A DNA stretch of 64,000 bases from Varanus komodoensis. Its lineage: Eukaryota > Chordata > Lepidosauria > Squamata > Varanidae. Made by a program: the position numbers and the translations under genes. The notes below the pieces were generated by a model. The model was given only the letters and a program-made list of their open reading frames with translations, was not told the DNA's origin and did no database searches. The stretch spans positions 7,668,357 to 7,732,356 of the forward strand of contig NW_025335985.1 in NCBI RefSeq assembly GCF_004798865.1, in the 5' to 3' direction. Shown in pieces: positions 1 through 10,640 of this stretch; within the stretch, counting starts at the first letter, position 1, and every line of letters starts with the position of its first letter.

Positions 1-92
1 TGTCGTGAGCGGAGCCGGCTGGAGCTGGGGGTCAGACTAGATGGCCCAGGAGACCCCTTCTGATTTGCTCTGTTTCTATGTTTCGATGTCTT
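1..92 (+). mobile_element. CR1 LINE 3' end, cut by window edge
   Basis: The block has the 3' terminal signature shared by many CR1 copies in this window: a TCGTGAGCGGAGCCGGCTGG start, then TCAGACTAGATGGCCCAGGA, then a CTGTTTCTATG tail. The same order recurs near 4,360, 40,900 and 61,935. The 5' part lies outside the window. Confidence 0.85.
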
Positions 93-2019
93 CCTGCTGC
101 TCCCCGCTGGCCCAGAGCGGGGAGGAGGGTGACGCGGCCCTGTGATGCAGCCAGCCCGAAGGAGTGCCTGCACGGGGCCCTGCCGACTCCAACACCGGGG
201 GGGTCCCCTTCCCCTCCGCCCAGAACCCCCCCCCCTTGGCAGCAGGGCCCCCAGCCAGCCGCATGCCAGGCGCCCTGCCCGGGAAAGCAGCCTGCCATCT
301 GCGCAACTCACACACGACCGGCCGAGCGGCTGTGAGGTGTTGCCGGCCAGCAGGGAATCATGCTCAGTGCAGCGGCCAGACTCGCCGGGAGTCGCCACTG
401 TGGAGGAAGAGGGTGAGGCAGGCTCATCCGCCGCCCGAGCGAGCCCGGGGGGAGTTTGCATCAGGAAGGCTGACCTTCACCCGCGGCCGCCTCCTCCTCC
501 TCCGGCCGCCCGTCTGCTGGGTGCTCTGAAGCAGGCCCCCAGCCCGGCCGAGCCCCTGCAAATGAGGCGGCAGCTGCCCGCCAAGCCGCAGCTGTGCCAC
601 GCGGGGGTGGCTGCCCCTCTCCATCAGCCTAATTAAATGGCAAAATGGCAGCAGACTTTTGGGAACGGGCTGCTGTGCTTTTTGGGCTGCTGCTGTTGTT
701 TTGAAATGAGAAAGCAGAGCAGTTCCGAGGGAAACGCTGCTAATCAACGTCTCTGGAGAGTAGCCAGCAAGGCAAAACAGCTGCATCATGCCATTAGGCA
801 GGGGAGCTGGGAAACGATGAGTGCCCAAAACGACACCTCGTTGTGTGTGCGGATTTCCTTGATAAGCCCACACAGCTAGTGGAGCAGTTGGCCCTTGCAT
901 CTTTCAGGGAAAGGGCAACCAGCCCCGGACTCCCTCCTGGGGCTGGAGGAGGAGGAGGAGGCCTCCTCTCTTTTCCTCTCCACTCTCATCAGCACCACCC
1001 TGTTCAGGATCCTGTAACCACCAAGGCCAAGTCCTCTCTGCAAAGCCCATTCTCTTTGCGGAGCATCTCTCCCAAAGGAGACGTGTCCTCATGGCTGTCC
1101 CTGGGTGTGGCTGCCTCTCTGGAGTCCGTTCCTGTCCAGCTAAGCTTATTGTATCTGCAGAGGAGCTCACCCAGATGGGAAGGGGCAAGCTGAATGCCCG
1201 GGGGGCCCCTCACGGACCTCATCAGACGCAGCACACAGACGTCGCCCCACCTGCTCGCTGCCACACGCGGGAGACGGCCACGACACACAGGCAGCGTATG
1301 TGCGCCTCCTGCCTCGTCCTGGAGGGAGCATCCCAGAGGCCCTGAGAGGCTTCTTCCCCGGGATTGTCCCCACTCCCCTTTAAAGCAGTCTGAATTGGTG
1401 GCCATCCCGACATCTCAAGGAAGTGAATCCCCCTTGCTCCTTTTCGTCTTCCTCATCTGGGCAAGACTTCCATTTTCTGAAGGAAACCTTCTCGCTGATT
1501 GATTCCTCAGCCCCGCTCATTAACCACGCTGGGCTGTGTCACACCTTTCCTAATGTGTGATACCTGTGACTCTTTTATTGCCGTCTGGAGTAGCCTCAAA
1601 AAATCTGATGAGGTTTAACCCCCTTGATTTGCCCTTTGAAGCTGCTTTTTGCCAGTTCCTGCTTTCCAGGGAGGCTTCCTCCTCAGGCCCAGTGGCTGCA
1701 CTGGGCCTCTTTAGCCACCTTCCACCTGAGAATGTTGAACCTGCCACCACTGTGCCTCCTGTCCCAGCCAGTTCAAGATACTGGCATCCCGTCCTGTGCC
1801 CTGGGCAGCTGCACCGAGGGCCAAATCCAGGATCGCCTCCGCTCTGCCTGATCCCACGACCAGCAGTTCGTTTAGGACACTGCGATATTCATGACTGAAA
1901 CCTGCCTATCTGGGGGGAACGTGGACAGTCAGTCTGGGGGAACTTGAAGTCATGCTTTGCTTCAACACCGGGGCCTCCTCGATTCATTTTCCATCTCGAG
2001 GTCACCCTGAGCATTCTGA
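93..2019. other. Upstream flank without a recognised gene
   Basis: I see no gene here. Open frames exist on both strands but match no family I recognise and reflect GC richness. The stretch at 590-830 is less GC-rich and more complex than its surroundings and is listed separately. Around 1,800-1,880 there is weak resemblance to the minus strand of the CR1 endonuclease end, too weak to call. Confidence 0.5.
590..830. promoter_or_regulatory. Candidate conserved non-coding element
   Basis: This AT-richer island in GC-rich DNA contains a homeodomain core TAATTA (630-635) and CAGCTG E-boxes (near 569, 589 and 780). It has no simple repeats and no recognised transposon. It lies about 8 kb upstream of the PHF24 promoter. 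Enhancer function is inference from composition and motif density only. Confidence 0.3.
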
Positions 2020-2785
2020 TCTCATGGAAGCAGAGAAGAGTCGAGTTGGAGGGAGCCAAGGCGGCCGTTCAGTCAACCCCGCTGCTGTTGCAGGACACCA
2101 AGTCACCCCACCCCACTCAGGTGGCCGCCCAGTTTCTTCCTGACTGTCCCCAGTGTGGGAGAGCCCCCTCCTCTCCAGGCAGCCGGTCCCACTGGCGTGT
2201 TGCTCTGGCAGTGAGGAAGCTTTTCCTGATAACTAGCCAGAACCTGGGCTGTCATAATTTGAGCTGATTATTCCATGTCCTGCACTCTGGAATCAGCCAG
2301 AAGAGATCTCGACCTTCCTCTTTGTGACAGCCTTTGCGGGACTTACAGAGGGACACCGTGTCCCTCATCAGTCTTGTCTTCTCAAGGCTGACCATGCCCA
2401 GTTCTTTCAGTCTCTCCTCACAGGGCAGCATTTCCAAGCCCTGGATCATTTTTGTTGCCCTCCTCTGGACCCTTCCGAATTTCCCTGCATCTTCCTTAAA
2501 ACTTGGTGCCCAGAACTGGACACGATATTCCAGGCGAGGTCGACGAGTGGGCAGTGCAGGGGATCTACTACTTCTCGTGATTTGGAAGGAATACTTCTGT
2601 GAACGCATCCCAAAATAGCATTTGCCCTTCCAGCGGCTGCATCGCATTCCTGGCTCACATTTAGCCTGCCGTCCTCAACCACTCCAAAGCCTTTGTCTTT
2701 TTCAGCGCTGCTGAGCCACGTGTTCCCCGTCTGGGGAACGACAGGTGCTCTGGGGCCTCGGTTCGTTCTGGAGCCCAGCACTGTT
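2020..2785 (-). mobile_element. CR1 LINE fragment (RT C-terminal region to 3' end)
   Basis: Read on the minus strand, the block encodes CR1 reverse-transcriptase downstream sequence: WLSSAEKD, ANAILGC, QFWAPSFKEDA, VQRRATKMIQGLE, then the CEERLKELGMVSLEK block. The tail at about 2,021-2,060 (CATGGAAGCAGAGAAGAGTC) resembles the usual CR1 3' terminus. It is a 5'-truncated copy with several frame breaks and looks old. Confidence 0.85.
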
Positions 2786-3979
2786 ACCCACACGCTTCTG
2801 TGGGGCAGCCTGCGCCCTTTGGGCTCCTAGTCCACTGTGCGCTAGGCCCTCCGACTGGCGAGGCGGCACCTGCCCCCGAGTGCCCGTCCCTGTCCCTCTT
2901 ACAGAGATGGCTGTGCCCACGGGGACTCCCCGCCCCACCAGGTGTCCAGATGCCCCCCATATCTGTGCACTCCCCTCTCGGCTCAGAGGCTTCCGGCATC
3001 GGCACAGACACACCTGCACGCAGCGGCCAGGTGCTTCCGGTACCAGCCTCCTTGGCTGGCTGCGGTGGTGCATCACCTGCTCATGGACCACCTCCTTCCC
3101 TCAGGGTCAGCTTCACCCTGCAGGGACGATTCCTCCTGAGCCAGTTGCCTCCCCGTCCTTGCCGGCCATCCCCAAGCGGGGTCCGGTTTAAAAGCTGCCC
3201 TTAAGAGCCCCCGTTTAATCTCGTGCCCCCCCCCGCCTGGCCCCTCGGGACCCGGCCCTCCTGCCCCGGCCCGGGGCCTCGCACGGCGTCCCCCGCACCA
3301 GCCCGCAGCCCCGGCTCTGGCAGCCTGCAGAGGCTCTGAATCAGCGGACGCTCTCGTGCGGCACTTCTCACGGCCGGCACAAGCCTGGCGGTCGCGCCCG
3401 CAGAGAGCATATGGCCGATGACTCAGCGCCACAGCGGCCCCCTGCAGGCGCGTGCATCCGCCAGCCTCGGCCTGGCCCGACGAGGGAGCCTCACACGCCG
3501 TCTTCCCAGCTGCAGTTTCCACAGCTGAGACCACGGGGAAGGGGCAGAGTGGTGCCAAGGCCGCCCTTCCCGGGCCATCAAAGGCCAGGATCCAAGGAAA
3601 GACCGCGCTCCTCCGTACAGCCTCCCTGCGCACGCTGCGGCGCAGGGGCGGGGGAGAGTCCGGCCTTCACGAAGCCCAGAAGTCCACACACACGTGCCAG
3701 AAGCTCCAGCGTGCGGAGACGTTGCTGCCCACAGCCCCTGCCGGGGCCACCACAATGCGTGTGCCCAGGCACAAGGACTCTGCTCCGAGGCGGCTGCCGC
3801 CAAGCGGGGGGGTGGGCACGGGGACTCTGCTTCACGCCGTGACTGGCAGGCACCTTCTCCTAACACGAGGCCCCTTTCTTGGGCCAGGGGCTTCCCTTCC
3901 AGCTGTGAGGGGTGTAGCTTCAGCTGAAGGGACACCACCCTAAGCGAGCCCCTCCTTCTGCGGGATTCTCATTGCAGGA
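2786..3979. other. GC-rich spacer, no feature recognised
   Basis: There are no splice-consistent exons, RNA genes or known repeats that I can recognise. Open frames on both strands are compositional. Confidence 0.5.
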
Positions 3980-4436
3980 AGGATGCAGCCAGGTTGGAGT
4001 CAGTGCAGCGCAGGGCCACAAGGTTGGTGGCCGGTTTGCAGGGGATGCCGTATGAGGTGAGACTGAGGGAACCGGGTCTCTTCAGCCTGGAGGAGACTTG
4101 GAGGGGATATGTTGGCAACATGCAGGTATGTGAGGGGGTGTCACATGGAGGTGGGCAGAGACCTTTTCTCCCCTGCAGAGGAAAGCAGGACGTGCTCCAG
4201 TGGAGCAAAGCTCAGGGAACCCAGGTTCCATTTGGATGCCAGGAAGCACTTCCTGACAGTCGGGACCCCGAGGGTGTGGAATGGGCTTCCATGGGAGGAG
4301 GCTGAGGCCCCATCGGTGCGGGTGTCCAAGGACAGGCTGGACATGCACATGGTGGGCATGTCGTGAGCGGAGCCGGCTGGCGCCCGGGTCAGACTAGATG
4401 GCCCAGGAGACCCCTTCTGACTTGTTCTGTTTCTAG
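3980..4436 (+). mobile_element. CR1 LINE 3' fragment
   Basis: The block begins in the CR1 [12 protein letters not shown] segment (about 3,997-4,035), passes through LFSLEE, and reaches the typical terminal GAATGGGCTTCC and TCAGACTAGATGGCCCAGG sequences, ending near TTCTGTTTCTAG. It is 5'-truncated. It closely resembles the copy at 40,645-40,986, which has the same internal TGCAGGTATGTGAGGGGGTG motif. Confidence 0.9.
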
Positions 4437-5324
4437 GGCCCAGCTGGGCAGGGGGCGACCCTCCTTCCAGCCGTTTCCCCCAGCAAAGATGGCCAGGCCC
4501 CGCATCAGCCTCGGCACTCCATGGGGCTGCCTGGCCTTCACGCAGCCAGGCAGCTTCTGCTCAGAAGCCAGCGTAACCGATGGGCCCTGGCACCAGGGCT
4601 TACCCGGCCCATGCTCCCCCTCCTGAAGCACCGTCTCACCCCTGCACAGCCCGCCGGTCTGGCCCCATGTGTGGCACAGGGGGCATTTCGAGATGGGCGT
4701 GGCCCTGGGAGTCCGCTTTCTACCTGGCAGCCTAAATTTGGCTCCCGGGAGCCCCGGCTGCCTTTCCCATGTTGTTAGTGCCAGCATGGAGCACAACCAG
4801 CCACTGCCCCCGACAACCATCCCCAAAGCTCTCTGGCGAGCGTGTGCCCTGCACACCTTTGCACCTGGCGGGCCATCTACCTGCACAGCTCTCCATGCGC
4901 CTCATGCTTGAATGTGGCACCTTCGCCAGCCCCCCAGGCCCCGGAAACGCATCTTCAGAGCAAGAGGACATTCGCTGATTGGAGGGCGGGGCCCTTCTGG
5001 GGGTCCTTTCCCTCCCCTCCTCCGGCAAGAGCCCCTTTCCCCGTGGCCACAGAGGAGCCGTCGGCCGGCCTGAGACGCTGGTGCTGCTCGGCAGCGGATC
5101 TGCCCCTCGGTCTTTCCACCCTGCGCAGCTTCTCGGCCTGGAGGAAGCCAGCGTGCCCCTGGCGAGCCAGCAGCGTGTGGCGCCCACGGGGCACCCGGCT
5201 CTGCCCGCCGGCAGACACTCCGCGTGGGCACTGTGTGCGGGACTCTGGGGCGCCCCCCGGCCCCGTGCCCGCGGACTCCCAGCCTCCACACCGTGCCCCC
5301 CCCTTGGCTCTCCGTTTAATCCGG
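4437..5324. other. Spacer without recognised feature
   Basis: The sequence is GC-rich and unique-looking. No gene or repeat is recognised. Confidence 0.5.
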
Positions 5325-5544
5325 CATGGCTGGGGCTGTTTGCTGGGAGAAGGTGGGAAACTGGTTTATTGCGTGGGAAGGGGGTTGTTTTGTTGCCACT
5401 GCTTTGATTGTGATGTCGCTGTTTTTACCTTTTCTTATGTGCTTCAACTCTGTAAACCGTCCAGAGAGCCTTTCTGGCCAGGGGACGGTAGAGCAATGCA
5501 ATGAATGAATGAATGAATGAATGAATGAATGAATGAATGAATGA
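5325..5544 (+). mobile_element. L2-type LINE 3' tail with ATGA microsatellite
   Basis: The segment GTAAACCGTCCAGAGAGCC followed by GGGGACGGTA has the order of an L2-like 3' terminus (a TGTAAACCGCC-type box, then a GGCGGTAT-type box). It runs straight into the ATGA repeat at 5,501-5,544. Only the tail is present. The exact left boundary is uncertain. Confidence 0.6.
5501..5544. repeat. (ATGA)n microsatellite
   Basis: There are about eleven uninterrupted ATGA/TGAA units. The array probably grew from the tail of the adjoining LINE end, because squamate LINE tails often end in short tandem repeats. Confidence 0.95.
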
Positions 5545-6959
5545 ACGGGGGCCCCCACATGGCTTTGGGGCTCCCTCACCCACTTGCCTCTCCACTTGAT
5601 TCTGGTTGGCTGGCCCAGCTGCCGCTGCAGCCAATCCGATTGGTCCAGAAAGAAAGGGGGCTGGGCTAGGCTGGTGATGGATACCGGGCCCCGGGGCCAC
5701 GCAAGGCCAAGGTGAGGGGACAGAAGTGACGGCCTGCGGAGGAGATGCCAGCACGGTCACGAGGGAGTCCCTCGAGAGGGCTGCGGACGAGGGCAGCCCC
5801 TCCCCAGTGCTTCCTTGCTTGGGGTCTCCCTCAGAAATAGGCTGCAGTCTCCCACCGGGGCTGGACTCGTGCGCTGCCCGATGAGGTCCAGACCCTGAGC
5901 CCCAGCTGAGGCGGGCACACTCGCCCGCCCGCCCTTTCCAGCAGACTGCTCCGCCAGCAGGACCTGCCCGGGGCCCTTGCCCATCCAGAGCCACGCGTGG
6001 CTTTTAGTGCCCCTTTCGAAGCTGCGGTTTGGTTTCAGCACGGACTCTCGGCCTGAGCGGCTCCCGCCAGCTCCCGCGCGTCTCTCCCCAGCCTGGATGC
6101 AGCTCTAGCTGCGCATTTGTGAAGGGTTCCCTTCCTGGGATTCCGTCCCTTTTGCAGGGACCTTTTTTTGGCTCCTGCTGATCATTTGGGTTCCAAATTA
6201 TTTCCTGGAGCAATGCAATCCATAAGCCAGCTGAGCGGTAAATGGCGCTTGCCTTCTCCTTGCGCGGAGCTTTACTCACTTGTGTGCTGGGGGGGCTGTA
6301 TCGGGGGGGGCTGCACTTGGAGAGCGCCTCCCCCCACAAGCCTGCCTCCTCTCGCGCCCATCCAGGCTTTCACTCCAGCGGAGGGGGCTTTTCTGGCTGC
6401 CTGCCAGGTGGCTGCCTGGCTCCGCCTTCAAGCTCGGCCCCTGATGCACCGTCCTAAAACTTTTATCAGAGGCTAAACAAGAGGATAAAGGAGGGGCAAG
6501 GGAGCAGCCCAGAGACTCGCCTGGGGCCCAGGAAGCCCCTGCCCGTGCGATGCAGTTCCCTCGGGATCGTGCTCTCCCCCACACCCGATCTCTGCAGTTT
6601 GAGGAGAGATCGCTGACCTGCCTTGCAAGGCTTGTGTGAGGATTCACATGAGAGTGCTTATGATGTGGTCTTAAAAGGAAAGCGACACACAAACATTGAG
6701 GGCGCTGTTGTCGCTGTTGTCCCCATGTGCCAGTTGCACTCGGAACTGGACAGCCACGGCTGCGCTCCCCCGCGCTCCCCCCGGCAGCTTCCCCCCCGCC
6801 CCTCCTCGCAGTGCGAGCCCAGACTGAGCTCCGGCGCACCAAGCGTATCTCTGCGAAGGGCATTTCCTGCCCCTCCGCCTTGCGAGGGGGCTCTCCGGGG
6901 CTCCCCACAGGCGGTCCCATGGCCTGTGCGGTCTCGTGCAGAAGGAGTCATTCCCTTGG
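5545..6959. other. Spacer with a small candidate conserved block
   Basis: No gene is seen. The portion 6,105-6,260 is less GC-rich and non-repetitive and contains a CAAATTATTTCC segment and AATGCAATCC. The segment near 6,450-6,500 carries two GATA cores (TTATCAG and GGATAAAG). Both are only weak regulatory candidates. Confidence 0.35.
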
Positions 6960-7190
6960 AGAACCAGGCCCCGAACTGTTCAGGGCTTTACATGTGATGG
7001 TTAATACCTTAAATTGGACCCAGGTTTTCCATTGTCTTTCCTACAATGGACGTAAAGCTAACCTGCCTGCAATTCCCCATGTCCCATTTTTGAAGACAGG
7101 GGCCACGGACGCCACCCTCCAGTCCTCTGGAGCCTCACTGTTCTCCACGAGTCCTCAAAAATGGAGGCCAACAGTGCTCGCCTCAGAGGG
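6960..7190 (-). mobile_element. L2 and CR1 LINE fragments, minus strand
   Basis: At 6,963-7,035 the sequence GTTCAGGGCTTTACATGTGA parallels the minus-strand L2 segment at about 48,480-48,540 (GTTTAGGGCTTTGTAGGTCA). At 7,045-7,190 the run CTGCAATTCCCCATG, TTTTTGAAGACAGGGGC and CCTCCAGTCCTCTGG matches the minus strand of CR1 ORF2. Both are short, old remnants. Confidence 0.65.
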
Positions 7191-9030
7191 CCCCTGGAAT
7201 TCCGGAGACAGATCAAGGCCAAGGAGCACCCCCAAGCTGTGCCCCCTGCCCCGCAGGGGGAGTGCAACCCCGCCAAGACAGGGCCAAGGTCACTCGCCTG
7301 GACAGTGGCCCACGCTCCTTTCATCGGGACTAAGCCTAAACTTCTTGGCCCTCCCAGGCTACCACACTGTCCAGACCCAGTTCCAAGCAGCCAGCGCCCC
7401 GCCTGCCTTGGGCGAGGAGGAGGGGCACAGCGGGGCACCAGTGCGCGGACGGACGCCTCCTCAGTCCAGACGGGCTCTCCCAGCGGGGTTTGTGGATGCA
7501 GGTGAGTTTTGAGCCCAGACCAGCCGGCACCTGGGCCCTGCTTGCCCACCTGGCCCATGCCTCCTGCCTTCCCCTCCACCCACCACTAGAAAGCAGCCCC
7601 CGCGGACTTCTCTGAAAGCCGGTTCGGCCCTGAGGCACACGCCACCCTGTTGCTTGGCACCCCGCTGGTCCCGGGCACCCGCGGCTTCCCTCCGGCCCTG
7701 CCCCGCAGCCCCATAACACAGGCAGCCCTGCAGGCAGCCCAGGAGGGGTGGAAGCGGTGGGCCAAATGGGGCAGAGGATGCAGCGGGGGCGGGGGGCTCT
7801 TCCTCATCCCACCATGCAGGAAGCCTGTTCGGGTGCAGGGGGTCATCTGGGGACTGGACCGCTCGGGCTGTGGGCCGCAGAAACTCTGCAGAAAGGGGGG
7901 AAGCGGCGGTGAAGCTGTGCCTGGAGCTGTCCGCTCAGGACCAGCTTGGTCTGCACCAGGGGAGGGCGAGAAGGGCCCCACCTGGGGAGGAGGGGCGGCG
8001 AGGCGGCCCGGCAGAGCCCTCCACCCCACGGCCCAGCCAGCCCTCGCTGGAAGGGGAAAGCGGGCGAGGGAAGCCAGCCGCCACACCGGCCGGTGTCGCA
8101 GGGCCAGGATGATGGGCTGCCGAAGGTGAGGAAGGGGAGGGGACCCCGGGCCATGGCGCCTGTGAGGAGAGGGGGGCTCCGTGGGAAGCACTTTTGGCCG
8201 CTGGGGCTGCTTCTGAGTCCTCCAAGCAACATCTCTAACCCAGGCGAGGTGGAGGCCTCAGCCTGGGGCTGCACCTGAGCCAGGGCAGGTTGCAGAATCC
8301 ACTTGCAGCACTGCAGCCTCGCTTCAGACCACGTGAGTGGAGAACACACGCACCATGCCTCTGAACATGCACAGAGCGTGGTCCCCACACCATGGCATCC
8401 ATACACCGCTGCAGTTAGAGGGCCAGGCCCTGGGGGCTGAATTCAGCCCGGGCTCTCCCTGTTTTGCTCTTTGACCCCTGAAGAGAAAGTGGGAAAGGCT
8501 CCGATCCACCAGCTCACCCAGGGAGAGGGAGCAGCTCCCGCAGCAGAGCCCCAAAGGCGGGGAGGGGGCGCGCCCCCCAGGCTGCTGGCTCACGCTCTGA
8601 GTTTCTCTCTCCCCCTTGCAGGGGAGGAAGGATCCCCGTCCACATCTTCCCCACAGTGGCTGTGCTGCCAGGAAAGGCGACCGTGCCCACCCCCAGACGT
8701 GCTCTTCGTCATCACCTCCACTTTGCCGTGGGGAACCACCCGGGCGCCCCACGGCAGGGCCCCAGCACCATGATGCCACCCTCTGCTCAGCCTGCCGCCG
8801 CTCTGGCTCAAGGGCCACGCAGCCGAGCCTGCGGCCAGTGAGCCAGGAGGGCCCGGGGCCCAGGGCCTGTCACAGGCCCCTGCCCGCCGCCCAGGAGAGG
8901 GGCGAGGGCGCTGCCCGCCTTGGGCGGGCACTGCCTTTGGGTCGCACAGGCTGGCGCAGGCTCTGCAGCGGCCGGACGGGGAGGGGGCCGGGAGGGGCTG
9001 GAGCCAGCGGGAGGTTGCTGGTGTTTCCCG
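7191..9030. other. GC-rich upstream flank of PHF24
   Basis: No coding or repeat feature is recognised. GC and CpG density rise towards the PHF24 promoter. Long open frames on both strands are compositional. Confidence 0.45.
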
Positions 9031-9053
9031 ACTCACGTCAGAATGCTTAAAAG
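9031..9053 (+). promoter_or_regulatory. PHF24: Candidate PHF24 core promoter (CRE-like and TATA-like)
   Basis: TCACGTCA (9,033-9,040) is a CRE-type CREB/ATF site differing from the palindrome at one base. It lies seven bases upstream of an AT-rich TTAAAA (9,047-9,052), the only TATA-like run in the island. Transcription would then start near 9,075-9,090. This suits a neuronal gene, but the start site is inferred and not visible in the sequence. Confidence 0.35.
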
Positions 9054-10640
9054 CGGCTCCACCTCGAGGCGGCGAGGAGCGGCGGGCAGGCCGGCTTGCG
9101 ACTGGCTGGGGCAGGGACGGAGCGCCGGCGGGGGCGGGGGCGGGGGGGCTCCCTGCGTGCGGCTCTGCGCTCGCCCCGCCCGCCCCACTTCCCTCTGTGC
9201 CGCGGTGCCGGAGACGAGCAGACCCCGGCTGCTGCCGCCTCCGCCTCCGCCTCCCGCCCGCGTCCTCGGGAGCGCAGGCTGGGCACCGGCAACCTCTCCC
9301 CGCCGCCTCAGAGCGCGCCGCCGCCCCGCGCATCCTTGCGGAGGACGCGGGCCCCTCCCGGGAGCCGCTCTGTCCCCGCCGCCCTGCATCCCTCCGGGAG
9401 GGCGCGCGGCATCCCCTCTCCGGCCGCCACGCCCGCCCCGCCGTCCTCCGTCCCCGGGGAGCGCAGCATCCCCCCCGGGCCGCCCAGCCTCGCCTCTCCG
9501 GCCCGTCCGCTCGCCCCCCGCCCGCCCGCCGGCCCGCCGTGCCTCAGGCGCGAGGGCGACGACCGCGATGTGTTTGCTGTGAGCAGCTTCATCGGCGTGG
9601 GAGCGACGCGGACCGTCTCAGGTAAGGGGCTTTGCGGGCGCCGCAGGCCACCCCACCCCCGTAGCGGGAGGCAGGCGCGGCGCGGGATGCGGCGCTCTTC
9701 CGCCCCGGGGACAGCGGGCGCCCCACTCGCGCTGGGCAGCTGCCCCCGGGGCGGGCCTGCGTCGGTCCACGAGCTGCCCGGGGCGCGTACGGAGGCTGCC
9801 TCGGCTCCCCAGCGGGAGCTGGGTGGGGTGGGGGCTGCAGGGCACGGTTCGCTCCGTGCTGCGCCTTCGCCGCGGCGGCAGCGGGCTGAGAGCCGCGCGC
9901 GGGCCGCGAGGGGGGCGCTGGCGCGTTGGGGCGGGCGGGGCGCGGAGAAGCCGGGGGGCAGCGGGAGCGGGGGGCTCGCGGCGCGGCCGCGTTTCTGCGC
10001 TGGGCGGGCCGGCTGCCGAAGGGACCCTCCTCGCAGCCAGGACGTGTCAAGGTGAGGGCGGCGCGCGTTGCGGCGGCGCAGCGGGCTCGGAACGGACTCT
10101 CGGCGGCGCCGCGCTCTCTCTCGCGTCCGCCGGGAAGGTGCCCCGGCCCCGGCCCCGCCCCGGCCCTGGCCCCGCCGCGGCCGCCCCCTCGCCGCACCCT
10201 CGCCGCCCTGGTGTGAGAGGGCGCCGGGCGCTGCGGGGGCGCCACGCGGGCGGCTTTGCGCGTGGCGGGCAGGGGGTGGCGGGCAGGCCAAGGCAAGTCC
10301 CCCGGCGGGGGGCAGAGAGGCCGGCTGAAGCCGAGGCCCGCAGGCGCTCTTCGGGGAAAATACAGAGCGAGTAGCCGCCCGATCCTGCTCCTGGTGCGCC
10401 GAGGCAGGACCGGGAGGGCTGACCCGGCGGGGATGTCAGCGGGGCCGCAGCCCCTGCGCTTCGGGACGCGCTGGGGGCGGTCAGCGGGGCGGCCGGGCAG
10501 GCGGATCGCCCTGCATGCACCCCGAACTGTATCCAGAACCGCAGCCCCCAAATGCACGGTTCCGTCTGGGGGAACATTCAGCAGCCTGCAAGTGAGCTCC
10601 TCAGACGGAAGGTCTTGCATCACCGGGGGGGGGGGGAGAA
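9040..10640. promoter_or_regulatory. PHF24: CpG island over PHF24 exon 1
   Basis: The region is extremely rich in CG dinucleotides and GGGCGG/CCGCCC boxes. It spans the inferred first exon and the first kilobase of intron 1. It marks the start of the only plus-strand gene here and ends near a run of about eleven G bases at 10,625. Confidence 0.75.
9085..9621 (+). other. PHF24: PHF24 non-coding exon 1 (approximate start)
   Basis: A strong donor CTCAG|GTAAGG occurs at 9,621/9,622 inside the CpG island. It is the best donor upstream of the acceptor at 21,550, which directly precedes the initiator ATG. I infer that this exon holds 5' untranslated sequence. The 5' boundary is a guess based on the TATA-like run. 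Other first exons are possible. Confidence 0.5.
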
